In this document: positions 34,455 through 43,215 of the stretch, piece by piece
Position numbering within the stretch: the stretch's first letter is position 1
How the letters are laid out: each line of letters opens with the position of its first letter
Origin: Pseudomonas lini
GTDB taxonomy: Bacteria > Pseudomonadota > Gammaproteobacteria > Pseudomonadales > Pseudomonadaceae
Length of the DNA: 64,000 nucleotides
Direction: 5' to 3'
NCBI RefSeq assembly: GCF_001042905.1
Contig: NZ_JYLB01000005.1
Location: 62,001-126,000 of the forward strand
Notes under the pieces: generated by a model
The model's input: only the letters and a program-made list of their open reading frames with translations
Databases searched by the model: none
Told to the model about the DNA's origin: nothing
Program-made: the position numbers and the translations under genes

Positions 34455-37400
34455 AAGGGAGTTTCAACTTATCCGAATGGGCCCTCAAGCATCAGTCGTT
34501 TGTCTGGTATTTGATGTTCGTCGCGCTGCTGATGGGCGTGTTCTCGTACCTGAACCTGGGCCGCGAAGAAGACCCCTCGTTCACCATCAAAACCATGGTG
34601 ATCCAGACCCGCTGGCCCGGCGCGACCCAGGAAGAAACCCTCAAGCAGGTCACCGACCGAATCGAGAAAAAACTCGAAGAACTCGACTCGCTCGACTACG
34701 TGAAAAGCTACACCCGCCCCGGCGAATCGACGGTCTTCGTTAACCTGCTCGACACCACCAGTGCCAAGGACATCCCGCAAATCTGGTACCAGGTGCGCAA
34801 GAAGATCAACGACATTCGCGGTGACTTCCCGCAAGGCCTGCAAGGGCCGGGCTTCAACGATGAGTTCGGCGACGTATTCGGTTCGGTGTATGCCTTTACC
34901 TCCGACGGCCTGTCGATGCGCCAGTTGCGCGATTACGTGGAACAGGTGCGTGCCGAAATTCGCGAAGTCCCGGGGTTGGGCAAGGTCGAGATGGTCGGCG
35001 AGCAGGATGAAGTCCTTTACCTGAACTTCTCCCCCCGCAAACTGGCCGCCCTCGGCATTGATCGGCGCGAGGTGGTGCAGACCCTGCAATCGCAGAATGC
35101 CGTGACCCCGGCCGGGGTGATCGAGGCCGGTCCGGAGCGAATTTCGGTGCGGACCTCGGGGCAGTTTGCCTCCGAGAAAGACCTGGCCAACGTCAACCTT
35201 AAGCTCAACGACCGCTTCTACCGACTGGCCGATATCGCCGACATCAGCCGTGGCTACGTCGATCCGTCGACCCCGGAGTTTCGCTTCAACGGTCAGCCAG
35301 CCATCGGCCTGGCGATCGCCATGAAGAAGGGCGGCAACATTCAAGACTTCGGCAAGGCGCTGCACCTGCGCATGGATGAGCTGACGGCGGACCTGCCGGT
35401 GGGCGTCGGGGTACACACCGTTTCCGACCAGGCTGTAGTGGTGGAAGAAGCCGTCGGCGGCTTCACCAGTGCGTTGTTCGAAGCGGTGGTGATCGTGCTG
35501 ATTGTCAGCTTCGTCAGTCTCGGGGTTCGCGCCGGGCTGGTGGTGGCGTGTTCGATTCCGTTGGTGCTGGCGATGGTCTTCCTCTTCATGGAATACAGCG
35601 GCATCACCATGCAGCGGATTTCTCTTGGTGCGCTGATCATCGCCCTCGGTCTGCTGGTGGACGACGCGATGATCACGGTCGAGATGATGGTCACGCGCCT
35701 GGAAATGGGCGAAACCAAAGAGCAGGCGGCGACTTTCGCCTACACCTCGACCGCATTCCCGATGCTCACCGGCACGTTAGTCACCGTGGCCGGTTTCGTG
35801 CCGATCGGCTTGAACGCAAGCTCCGCCGGTGAGTACACCTTCACGCTGTTCGCGGTGATCGCGGTGGCCATGCTGGTGTCATGGATCGTCGCCGTGTTGT
35901 TCGCCCCGGTGCTCGGTGTGCACATTCTGAGCGCCAAGGTGAAGCCTCACGACGCAGAGCCCGGGCGCATCGGTCGGGCGTTCAATGGTGGCTTGCTCTG
36001 GGCGATGCGCAATCGCTGGTGGGCCATCGGCATCACCGTGGCGCTGTTTGTGCTCTCGGTGTTTTCCATGCAGTTCGTGCAGAACCAGTTCTTCCCGTCC
36101 TCGGACCGCCCGGAAATCCTTGTCGATCTGAACCTGCCGCAAAACGCCTCTATCGCCGAAACCCGCATGGTCGTGAATAAGCTCGAAGCAACGCTCAAAG
36201 ACGACCCGGACATCGTGCGCTGGAGCACCTACATCGGCGAGGGTGCGATCCGTTTCTACCTGCCCCTCGACCAGCAATTGCAGAACCCGTACTACGCGCA
36301 ACTGGTGATCGTCAGCAAAGGCCAGTCACGCACGGCCTTGACTGCTCGCCTGCAAAAGCGCCTGCGTGAAGAGTTTGTCGGTGTCGGCAGTTACGTCCAG
36401 GCCCTGGAAATGGGCCCGCCGGTGGGACGGCCGATTCAGTACCGGGTCAGCGGCAAGGACATCGATCAGGTGCGTAAACACGCCATCGCCCTGGCCACCG
36501 AACTGGATAAAAACTCGCACATCGGCGAAATCATTTACGACTGGAACGAGCCGGGCAAAGTGCTGCGCATTGACATCGCGCAAGACAAGGCGCGGCAACT
36601 TGGGTTGTCGTCGGAAGACGTGGCGAACCTGATGAACAGCATCGTCGTCGGCTCGCCGGTGACGCAGGTCGATGACGATATCTACCTGATCGACGTGGTC
36701 GGCCGCGCTGAAGATGCCGAACGCGGAAGTCCGGAAACGCTGCAGAACTTGCAGATCGTTACCCCCGGCGGCACGTCGATTCCGCTGCTGGCGTTTGCCA
36801 CGGTGCGGTATGAACTCGAACAGCCGCTGGTGTGGCGTCGTGATCGCAAACCGACCATCACCATCAAGGCCGCGGTGCGCGACGAGATTCAGCCGACCGA
36901 CCTGGTGCAACAGCTGAAACCGGACATCGACAAATTCGCCGCCAGTTTGCCGGTGGGCTACAAAGTCGCCACCGGCGGTACGGTGGAGGAAAGCGGCAAG
37001 GCCCAGGGGCCGATTGCCAAGGTCGTGCCGTTGATGCTGTTTTTGATGGCGACCTTCCTGATGATCCAGTTGCACAGCGTGCAGAAGCTGTTCCTGGTGG
37101 CCAGCGTGGCTCCGCTCGGGCTGATCGGCGTGGTGCTTGCGCTGATTCCGACGGGCACGCCGATGGGCTTCGTGGCGATCCTCGGGATTCTCGCGTTGAT
37201 CGGCATCATCATCCGCAACTCGGTGATTCTGGTGACCCAGATCGACTCTTTCGAGAAGAGCGGCTACACGCCCTGGGACGCGGTGGTGCAGGCCACGGAA
37301 CATCGTCGCCGACCGATTTTGCTGACGGCGGCGGCGGCGAGCCTGGGGATGATCCCGATTGCCCGGGAAGTGTTCTGGGGGCCGATGGCCTACGCGATGA

Positions 37401-37501
37401 TTGGCGGGATCATCATTGCGACTTTGCTGACGTTGCTGTTTTTGCCGGCGCTGTACGTGGCCTGGTACAAAATCCGCGAACCGAAGAATGAGTCTGCCTA
37501 A
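34451..37501 (+). CDS. RND efflux pump permease (TriC-like)
   Basis: A 1016-residue RND transporter with 12 expected membrane helices. Its N-terminus, FNLSEWALKHQSFVWYLM, and FSYLNLGREEDPSFTIKTMVIQ fit the TriC subgroup as I recall it. The proton-relay aspartates are in LGLLVDDAMITVEMM; RPILLTAAAASLGMIP lies near the end. TriC exports triclosan and detergents in P. aeruginosa; substrates here are unknown. The stop is followed directly by a hairpin repeat that could end the transcript. Confidence 0.92.
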   Translation: MKGSFNLSEWALKHQSFVWYLMFVALLMGVFSYLNLGREEDPSFTIKTMVIQTRWPGATQEETLKQVTDRIEKKLEELDSLDYVKSYTRPGESTVFVNLLDTTSAKDIPQIWYQVRKKINDIRGDFPQGLQGPGFNDEFGDVFGSVYAFTSDGLSMRQLRDYVEQVRAEIREVPGLGKVEMVGEQDEVLYLNFSPRKLAALGIDRREVVQTLQSQNAVTPAGVIEAGPERISVRTSGQFASEKDLANVNLKLNDRFYRLADIADISRGYVDPSTPEFRFNGQPAIGLAIAMKKGGNIQDFGKALHLRMDELTADLPVGVGVHTVSDQAVVVEEAVGGFTSALFEAVVIVLIVSFVSLGVRAGLVVACSIPLVLAMVFLFMEYSGITMQRISLGALIIALGLLVDDAMITVEMMVTRLEMGETKEQAATFAYTSTAFPMLTGTLVTVAGFVPIGLNASSAGEYTFTLFAVIAVAMLVSWIVAVLFAPVLGVHILSAKVKPHDAEPGRIGRAFNGGLLWAMRNRWWAIGITVALFVLSVFSMQFVQNQFFPSSDRPEILVDLNLPQNASIAETRMVVNKLEATLKDDPDIVRWSTYIGEGAIRFYLPLDQQLQNPYYAQLVIVSKGQSRTALTARLQKRLREEFVGVGSYVQALEMGPPVGRPIQYRVSGKDIDQVRKHAIALATELDKNSHIGEIIYDWNEPGKVLRIDIAQDKARQLGLSSEDVANLMNSIVVGSPVTQVDDDIYLIDVVGRAEDAERGSPETLQNLQIVTPGGTSIPLLAFATVRYELEQPLVWRRDRKPTITIKAAVRDEIQPTDLVQQLKPDIDKFAASLPVGYKVATGGTVEESGKAQGPIAKVVPLMLFLMATFLMIQLHSVQKLFLVASVAPLGLIGVVLALIPTGTPMGFVAILGILALIGIIIRNSVILVTQIDSFEKSGYTPWDAVVQATEHRRRPILLTAAAASLGMIPIAREVFWGPMAYAMIGGIIIATLLTLLFLPALYVAWYKIREPKNESA

Positions 37502-37502
37502 T

Positions 37503-37533
37503 GATCGTTCCCACGCAGAGCGTGGGAACGATC
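37503..37533. repeat. Short family 3 palindrome after triC
   Basis: GATCGTTCCCACGC-AGA-GCGTGGGAACGATC, a nearly perfect hairpin starting two bases after the pump stop codon, between convergent genes; probable transcript end. Confidence 0.8.
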
Positions 37534-38161
37534 AGTCGGCTCGACGCCAGACACTGGCCAACCAAGGCTGCTGCTCCCGCGGCAGCCCCGCCGGCCGGTA
37601 ATAATGCTCAAGCTCCACAAACCCCGCCTCGGTCAGCATTTCCTGCCACACGTGAAGATCGTAATACGCCCCATACCGCGGCCCGTTCCAGCCCTCCTGA
37701 TTCTCGCCACGCGGATTGGAGCTGAACAAAACCCCACCCGGTTTCAACGCCTCGCGCAGCTGCTTCAACACCCGAGGTAATTCCTGACTCGGTATGTGGA
37801 ATAGCACCGCATTGGCAAAAATCCCGTCAAACCGCTCGGCCGGCAGATCGAGTTTCAGAAAGTCCTGCTGCCAGACTTCGCAACCACTGTCCTCGCGGGC
37901 CATCTGCGCGAGCTTTTCCGAACCGTCGAGCCCGACGGCGGTGTGGCCCATGCGGGTGAAGGTTTTCAGGTCACGGCCAGGGCCACAGCCAAAGTCGAGA
38001 ATGCTGAACGGCGCCTCACCCTGAAGATGCCGCAACAGGGCATCGATGTTCTGGCTGACATCGTGATCGCGAGTGCCTTCACGGAAGTCTTCGGCCACCG
38101 CATTGTAATGGCCCAGAGTGGTGGTGGTGATTTGCTCCAGGTCGTCGGGAGTCTGTTTCAT
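37532..38161 (-). CDS. Class I SAM-dependent methyltransferase
   Basis: 209 residues. SAM-binding motif I is ILDFGCGPGRDLKTF and motif II acidic VGLDGSEKL; FDGIFANAVLFHIP and LKPGGVLFSSNPRGE complete the fold. The substrate is unknown. It is convergent with the RND operon and monocistronic. Confidence 0.88.
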   Translation of the reverse strand: MKQTPDDLEQITTTTLGHYNAVAEDFREGTRDHDVSQNIDALLRHLQGEAPFSILDFGCGPGRDLKTFTRMGHTAVGLDGSEKLAQMAREDSGCEVWQQDFLKLDLPAERFDGIFANAVLFHIPSQELPRVLKQLREALKPGGVLFSSNPRGENQEGWNGPRYGAYYDLHVWQEMLTEAGFVELEHYYRPAGLPREQQPWLASVWRRAD

Positions 38162-38215
38162 GGTCGGCTGCGCAGGTAAAAGTAGATGTGCTGACTATAA
38201 GCGCTTTCGCGCTTT

Positions 38216-38299
38216 AAAAGATCGCAGCCTGCGGCAGCTCCTACAGGGTGAATGCAAATCCCGTGTAGGAGCTGCCGAAGGCTGCGATCTTTTGATCTT
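38216..38299. repeat. REP doublet, family 1
   Basis: AAAAGATCGCAGCCTGCGG arm, then the GTAGGAGCTGCCGAAGG arm, between the methyltransferase gene start and the DUF6124 gene end. Confidence 0.85.
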
Positions 38300-38302
38300 C
38301 GC

Positions 38303-38659
38303 TCAGCTCTGTTTCATCCCCAGGCATTTAATGGACCGATCAACCATCGCCTTGGCAATCTCCAGCAAATGCCAGACGGAGAACACCAATGCCCGATCGG
38401 CACCCTTGAGTTGATCGCCACACTGATAGGCCGTGACCGAGGCACAGCGCAGCAGATCAGCGACGTAGAGCTGGGTATCCTCGAAGCTCACGTCCTTGCT
38501 GACGTTGTAGAAGCGAAATTCGTCGGGCGGTGAGGGCTGATCGCCGGTGAGGTAGAAATCAATCGCACGGTAGAGCGCCGATCGATCCCTGAGCGGGTCT
38601 TCAGTTGCGGTTTCGTTGGTGGGTGTTTCGGGAGGTGGATCGGGTACGGATTTTTTCAT
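38303..38659 (-). CDS. DUF6124 (formerly DUF3077) family protein
   Basis: 118 residues. The Pro/Thr-rich N-terminus is followed by a helical core: FYNVSKDVSFEDTQLYVADLLRCASVTAYQCGDQLKGADRALVFSVWHLLEIAKAMVDRSI in order. These small proteins are abundant in Pseudomonas, often in several copies, with unknown function. The ribosome binding site AGGAG (38666-38670) lies inside CAATAGGAG, and that segment is complementary to an upstream leader segment (see the leader feature). An ATG-TAG mini-frame lies just upstream of it. Confidence 0.85.
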   Translation of the reverse strand: MKKSVPDPPPETPTNETATEDPLRDRSALYRAIDFYLTGDQPSPPDEFRFYNVSKDVSFEDTQLYVADLLRCASVTAYQCGDQLKGADRALVFSVWHLLEIAKAMVDRSIKCLGMKQS

Positions 38660-38665
38660 GTGTTG

Positions 38666-38940
38666 CTCCTATTGCTACATGGGAGCCATCACTTATCGCC
38701 TACTAAACGATTGGGTGGCGGCTGCGCGCAGGTTAGTAGGCCGGTCAATAGGAAAACCGGTGCACCCGAAGGTGCCCCACGCACAGCCACCATATTCTGC
38801 ATGCGGCAAACATTGCCGGACATGAGCATGGAATCGCTATGCGCCTATTGATCCGGGCTACTAAACCCGATCACTGATGAGCAGGGACGAACCGAGACTA
38901 GCCACGAGATTCCGCCGGCGCAAGCGAGCGGAATGATCTA
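38666..38940 (-). promoter_or_regulatory. Structured leader of the DUF6124 gene, candidate RNA switch
   Basis: In the transcript, segment 38864-38844 (TTAGTAG..CAATAGG) can pair over about 20 bp with 38752-38733 (CCTATTGA..CCTACTAA). The second segment is also complementary to TTAGTAGG at 38706-38699 and to CAATAGG at 38674-38668, which contains the ribosome binding site. The two foldings are mutually exclusive. Inside the long stem are more hairpins: GCACC-CGAA-GGTGC (38762-38775), GGCA..TGCC near 38804-38818 and GCAT..ATGC near 38826-38842. A further stem ATTCCGC/GCGGAAT lies at 38909-38934. Seen in sequence; function inferred. Confidence 0.6.
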
Positions 38941-39033
38941 GGAAACGTCCTGCAAATGAAAGGGATCGAGCCTGCTGGCACTCTGATTTTCTTGTGCGAA
39001 AACTTCCCTTTGAGCGGTGAATTTGATGGCGCC

Positions 39034-39138
39034 AAGATCGCAGCCTTCGGCAGCTCCTACAGGGACCGTGCCCGACGCAAATTCCTTGTTAATGCCAAAC
39101 CCTGTAGGAGCTGCCGAAGGCTGCGATCTTTTGATCTT
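39034..39138. repeat. REP doublet, family 1
   Basis: AAGATCGCAGCCTTCGGC arm to GCCGAAGGCTGCGATCTT arm; just beyond the metI stop codon, so it may end the metNIQ transcript. Confidence 0.85.
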
Positions 39139-39141
39139 CAC

Positions 39142-39786
39142 TCAACGTTTATTCAACCCCCGCGCCAACCGATCCCCACCCAACTGAATCATCGCCACCA
39201 ACACCACCAGCAACACAATCACCGTCAACATGATCTGGCTATCAAAGCGCTGATACCCATACCGATAAGCAATGTCCCCCAACCCACCGGCCCCAATCGC
39301 TCCGGCCATGGCCGAAGAGTTGATCATCGTCACCAACGTAATCGTAAAACCACCGACAATCCCCGGCAGCGCTTCGGGCAGCAGCACATGCCAGACGATA
39401 TGCCAGCGTCGGCAGCCCATTGCCTGCGCCGCTTCAATCAACCCATGGTCGACCTCGCGCAAACTGACCTCGGCGATGCGCGCAAAGAACGGCGTGGCCG
39501 CTATGGTCAGCGGCACCACGGCAGCCCACACGCCGTAAGTGGTGCCAACGATCAACCGGGTAAACGGAATCAACGCCACCATCAAAATCAAAAACGGAAT
39601 CGAGCGAAACAGGTTCACAAACGCACCCAACGCGCGATTCAGCGCTGGTGCTTCGTAGATCCCGCCCTTGGAACTGGTGACCAGAATCACCGCCAACGGA
39701 ATGCCCGCCAACAGCGCAATCAACGACGACACACCCACCATCAAAAACGTGTCAATAAAACCCTGAAGCAACCGATCAAACCACAT
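39142..39786 (-). CDS. metI: Methionine ABC transporter permease MetI
   Basis: 214-residue inner-membrane permease. [28 protein letters not shown] and the loop [33 protein letters not shown] are typical of MetI. It overlaps metN by 11 bases and ends the six-gene run that starts at 45688. Confidence 0.93.
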   Translation of the reverse strand: MWFDRLLQGFIDTFLMVGVSSLIALLAGIPLAVILVTSSKGGIYEAPALNRALGAFVNLFRSIPFLILMVALIPFTRLIVGTTYGVWAAVVPLTIAATPFFARIAEVSLREVDHGLIEAAQAMGCRRWHIVWHVLLPEALPGIVGGFTITLVTMINSSAMAGAIGAGGLGDIAYRYGYQRFDSQIMLTVIVLLVVLVAMIQLGGDRLARGLNKR

Positions 39787-40897
39787 AACCCAGCACCTCC
39801 ACCTGTTGCGTCCAGTTGCCGGTGCGCTGACGCAACTCCTCGGCGCCGAGGGAGGAACCGGTCACCGCCAGCAACAATTGCCCGAGCGCATGCCCCTGAA
39901 TCCGTTCCACGCCCCCTTGCAGCAAACGCACGCGGCCACCGAGAGCGCTGAACAGCGCCGCCAGGTCTGGCTCGTCGCTGGCGCTGCCGGTGAATTGCAA
40001 ACGCAGCACCACGGCGGCGTCCGAAGACTGCGGCTGCTCCCGCAAGCGGCTTTGCAGCTCTTCCGGCAGACCGTGTTGCAATGGTGCGAGCAAGGTCTTG
40101 CTGACCTCATGCTGCGGGTTGCCGAATACTTCCCAGACCGGCCCTTGCTCGACGATTCGCCCGTGTTCCAGCACCACCACCCGATCACAGATATCGCGGA
40201 TCACCGCCATCTCGTGGGTGATCAGCACGATGGTCAGGCCCAGGCGTTGATTGATCTCACGCAGCAAGCCGAGGATCGATTGCGTGGTCTCCGGATCCAG
40301 CGCCGACGTCGCCTCGTCACACAGCAGAATTTCCGGGTCATGCACCAGCGCGCGGGCGATACCGACGCGTTGTTTCTGCCCGCCGGAAAGTTGCGCCGGG
40401 TAGGCTTTGTGCTTCTCCTGCAGGCCGACCAGTTCCAGCAGTTCGCGGACTTTGCGTTCGCGCTGTTCCTTGGGCACGCCGGCGACTTTTAGCGGCAATT
40501 CGACGTTCTGCCAAACCGTCTTGGCCGACATCAGATTGAAGTGCTGAAAGATCATGCCGATCCGCCGCCGCAGCGCCACCAAGCGGTCTTCATCGAACTC
40601 GCCGATGTCGACCTGATCGATCAGCACCCGCCCGCTGCTCGGTTGTTCGAGGCGATTGATGGTGCGGATTAGCGACGACTTGCCCGCGCCACTGCGACCG
40701 ATGATGCCGAACACTTCGCCGCGCTGGATCGCCAGGTCGATACCGTGCAGGGCCGCCACCGGACCTTGCTGGCCGTTGTAGGTTTTGCCCAGGCCGATGA
40801 AGCGCACGTGAGCGCGATTGAGGTCTGGGTGCAGCTCGGTTTGTGTGGCGTTATGTGGCTCCGAAAGTTCCAGTCGCCTTTGGATAGCGGCCGTCAT
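39776..40897 (-). CDS. metN: Methionine ABC transporter ATP-binding protein MetN
   Basis: 373 residues, with a ~27-residue N-terminal extension before [10 protein letters not shown]. Walker [10 protein letters not shown], signature [15 protein letters not shown], Walker [15 protein letters not shown] and [15 protein letters not shown] are present. The C-terminal ~100 residues match the MetN ACT-like regulatory domain, which in E. coli binds methionine and inhibits transport. Two bases separate it from metQ. Confidence 0.93.
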   Translation of the reverse strand: MTAAIQRRLELSEPHNATQTELHPDLNRAHVRFIGLGKTYNGQQGPVAALHGIDLAIQRGEVFGIIGRSGAGKSSLIRTINRLEQPSSGRVLIDQVDIGEFDEDRLVALRRRIGMIFQHFNLMSAKTVWQNVELPLKVAGVPKEQRERKVRELLELVGLQEKHKAYPAQLSGGQKQRVGIARALVHDPEILLCDEATSALDPETTQSILGLLREINQRLGLTIVLITHEMAVIRDICDRVVVLEHGRIVEQGPVWEVFGNPQHEVSKTLLAPLQHGLPEELQSRLREQPQSSDAAVVLRLQFTGSASDEPDLAALFSALGGRVRLLQGGVERIQGHALGQLLLAVTGSSLGAEELRQRTGNWTQQVEVLGYVV

Positions 40898-40899
40898 AC

Positions 40900-41709
40900 T
40901 CAGCTTTCCCAGCCGGCTTGATAGAGCTTGCCGTGGGCTTTATCCAGCGCCGCGCGAACGGCCGGCGAATGCTGGTAGATGTCGACGAATTTGATCAGGC
41001 GTGGGTCGGTTTTGCTTTTCGGCTGGATCACGAACTGGATCACGTATTCCTTGTGATCGAGGCCGTCGAACAGCAGGGCGGAACTGGCATCGAAGGTCTT
41101 CGACAGGCGAATGTAGGCCGGGTAACCCTGGACCAGATCGGCGTCGTCGTAGGCGCGCACCAGTTGCACGGCTTCGACTTGAAGGATTTTGATTTTCTTC
41201 GGGTTGGCGATGATGTCTTCTTCGGTGGCCTTGTAGCCGACGCCCGGTTTGAGGGTGATCAGCCCGGCCTTGGCCAGCAGTTGCAGGCCACGACCGCTGT
41301 TGATCGGGTCGTTGGCGATGGCCACGCTGGCACCGATGGGCAACTCGTCGAAGCTTTTGTATTTTTTCGAGTAGAGGCCGACGTTGTTGATGATCCCCGG
41401 GGCGAACGGCACCAGGTCAAAACCGGCGGCGGCCTTGGCGTTTTCCAGGAACGGGATGTGCTGGAAATAGTTCACGTCGATGTCGCCCGAGGCGAGGCTG
41501 ACGTTGGGGGCGATCCAGTCGCTGAACTCCACCAGTTCGACTTTCAGGCCTTGTTTGTTGGCTTCTTCTACTGCGGCTTCCAGGGGAATGGCGAAGGCGG
41601 CGGTGGTGCCGACTTTCAGTGGTGCGTCGGCGGCGAAGGTGATGGAGCTGAAGAGGCCGAGGGCCAGGGCCAGTGCTTTGGCTGGGTGAGAGAGGTAGGT
41701 CTTGGTCAT
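40900..41709 (-). CDS. metQ: Methionine-family substrate-binding protein MetQ
   Basis: 269 residues from the ATG at 41709, with GGAAAA upstream; the longer frame only translates a repeat. A signal peptide ([17 protein letters not shown]) without a lipobox precedes [29 protein letters not shown]-like [17 protein letters not shown], and [21 protein letters not shown]. The position directly downstream of oxidative desulfurisation genes suggests import of a sulfur compound other than, or besides, methionine. Confidence 0.9.
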   Translation of the reverse strand: MTKTYLSHPAKALALALGLFSSITFAADAPLKVGTTAAFAIPLEAAVEEANKQGLKVELVEFSDWIAPNVSLASGDIDVNYFQHIPFLENAKAAAGFDLVPFAPGIINNVGLYSKKYKSFDELPIGASVAIANDPINSGRGLQLLAKAGLITLKPGVGYKATEEDIIANPKKIKILQVEAVQLVRAYDDADLVQGYPAYIRLSKTFDASSALLFDGLDHKEYVIQFVIQPKSKTDPRLIKFVDIYQHSPAVRAALDKAHGKLYQAGWES

Positions 41710-41736
41710 GATGAGTTTTCCAGTCAAGTTAAGGCC

Positions 41737-41845
41737 GATCGTTCCCACGCTCTGCGTGGGAATGCCTCCCGGGACGCTCCGCGTCCCTGCGGCGATGACG
41801 CAGAGCGTCACTGGCTGCATTCCCACGCAGAGCGTGGGAACGATC
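41737..41845. repeat. Long inverted repeat, family 3, inside the sulfur operon
   Basis: GATCGTTCCCACGCTCTGCG to CGCAGAGCGTGGGAACGATC, between metQ and the upstream monooxygenase gene. It could uncouple the expression of the two halves of the operon. Confidence 0.83.
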
Positions 41846-41856
41846 AGGGTCGGGGG

Positions 41857-43215
41857 TTAGTGTCGGTAGTGGGATCCGGTATGTTGCTCGGGCAAATGCG
41901 CTTCGCCGTGAAACAGTTTTTCCCGCAGGCTGCCATTGTCGTAAGCGGTCTTGTACGACCCTCTGCGTTGCAACTCCGGAATCACCAGTTCAATGAAATC
42001 CACATAGCTTTCCGGCGTAACAATCCGTGTCAGGTTGAAACCATCCAGTCCGGTTTCGGCGATCCACGATTCCAGTTCGTCAGCCACCTGCTGCGGCGAG
42101 CCGACCACGGTGATGTAGCGGCCACCGAGGGCGTGTTGTTCCAGCAATTTACGGCGGGTCCAGTCGTTGTTTTGCAGGTTTTTGGTGGCGGACTGGATGG
42201 CGTTGCTCTTCACGTACTGGATCGGTTCGTCGAGTTCGTACTCGGAAAAATCGATCCCGGTGGACGCCGAAAAATGCGCCACACCGGCCTCGGCGCTGGC
42301 GTAGCTCAGGTACTCGGCGTGCTTCTTCCAGGCCTGCTCTTCTGTCTCACCGACGATCACGTTCAAGCCCATGAACACCTTGATGTCCGAGGGGTTGCGC
42401 CCGGCTTCGACGGCACTGGCGCGAACCTTGTCCACCTGAACCCGGGTCGCCGGCTTGTTCTGACCGCTGATGAACACGCACTCGGCATGCCGACCGGCGA
42501 ACAGCAAACCGCGATCGGAACTGCCGGCCTGGAACAGCACCGGCGTGCGTTGCGGCGAGGGTTCGCAGAGGTGATAACCCTCGACCTGATAGAACTCGCC
42601 CTTGTGCTCGACCTTGTGCACTTTCGCAGGCAAGGCATAGATCCGTTGTTCGCGGTCGTTGAGCACCGCGCCGTTTTCCCAACTGCTTTCCCAGAGTTTG
42701 TAGAGCACTTGCAGGTATTCATCGGCCTGGTCGTAGCGGCGGTCGTGTTCCACCTGTTCGCTCAGGCCCATGGCCTTGGCGGCGCTGTCGAGGTAGCCGG
42801 TGACGATGTTCCAGCCGACCCGCCCGCGACTCAGATGATCGAGGGTCGACAGGCGTCGGGCGAACAGGTACGGCGGTTCGTAGGTCAGATTGGCGGTCAG
42901 GCCAAAGCCGAGGTTTTTGGTGACCGCAGCCATGGCCGAGACCAGTAGCAGCGGGTCGTTGACCGGCAACTGGATCGACTCTTTGAGCGGCACGTCCACC
43001 GAGTTTTGATAGACGTCGTACACACCGACGATGTCGGCGATGAACAGACCGTCGAACAGTCCGCGCTCCAGCAACTGCGCCAGTTCAGTCCAGTATTCGA
43101 TGGTTTTGTATTGAGTGGAATTGTCCCGTGGATGCGTCCACAAGCCATGGTTGATGTGCCCGATGCAGTTCATGTTGAACGCGTTGAGCAGGATTTTCTT
43201 TTTGGCATCAGCCAT
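41857..43215 (-). CDS. FMNH2-dependent monooxygenase, NtaA/SnaA/DszA family
   Basis: 452-residue luciferase-like flavin monooxygenase. Visible motifs are LLERGLFDGLFIADIVGVYDVY, the LDHLSRGRVGWNIVTG motif near 135-150, and the QAGSSDRGLLFAGRHAECVF block. Known relatives (nitrilotriacetate, pristinamycin, DBT-sulfone monooxygenases) take reduced flavin from a separate reductase, none of which is adjacent. Its stop/start touches the next oxidoreductase gene. Together with the two SfnB-like enzymes it probably attacks an organosulfur compound. Confidence 0.88.
   Translation of the reverse strand: MADAKKKILLNAFNMNCIGHINHGLWTHPRDNSTQYKTIEYWTELAQLLERGLFDGLFIADIVGVYDVYQNSVDVPLKESIQLPVNDPLLLVSAMAAVTKNLGFGLTANLTYEPPYLFARRLSTLDHLSRGRVGWNIVTGYLDSAAKAMGLSEQVEHDRRYDQADEYLQVLYKLWESSWENGAVLNDREQRIYALPAKVHKVEHKGEFYQVEGYHLCEPSPQRTPVLFQAGSSDRGLLFAGRHAECVFISGQNKPATRVQVDKVRASAVEAGRNPSDIKVFMGLNVIVGETEEQAWKKHAEYLSYASAEAGVAHFSASTGIDFSEYELDEPIQYVKSNAIQSATKNLQNNDWTRRKLLEQHALGGRYITVVGSPQQVADELESWIAETGLDGFNLTRIVTPESYVDFIELVIPELQRRGSYKTAYDNGSLREKLFHGEAHLPEQHTGSHYRH

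Noticed and set aside
38956-39951. 331-codon plus-strand frame opposite metI
   Set aside because: His/Arg/Asn-rich antisense translation, running through a REP doublet.
40918-42948. 676-codon plus-strand frame over metQ and the monooxygenase gene
   Set aside because: Shadow frame spanning two real genes and a repeat.
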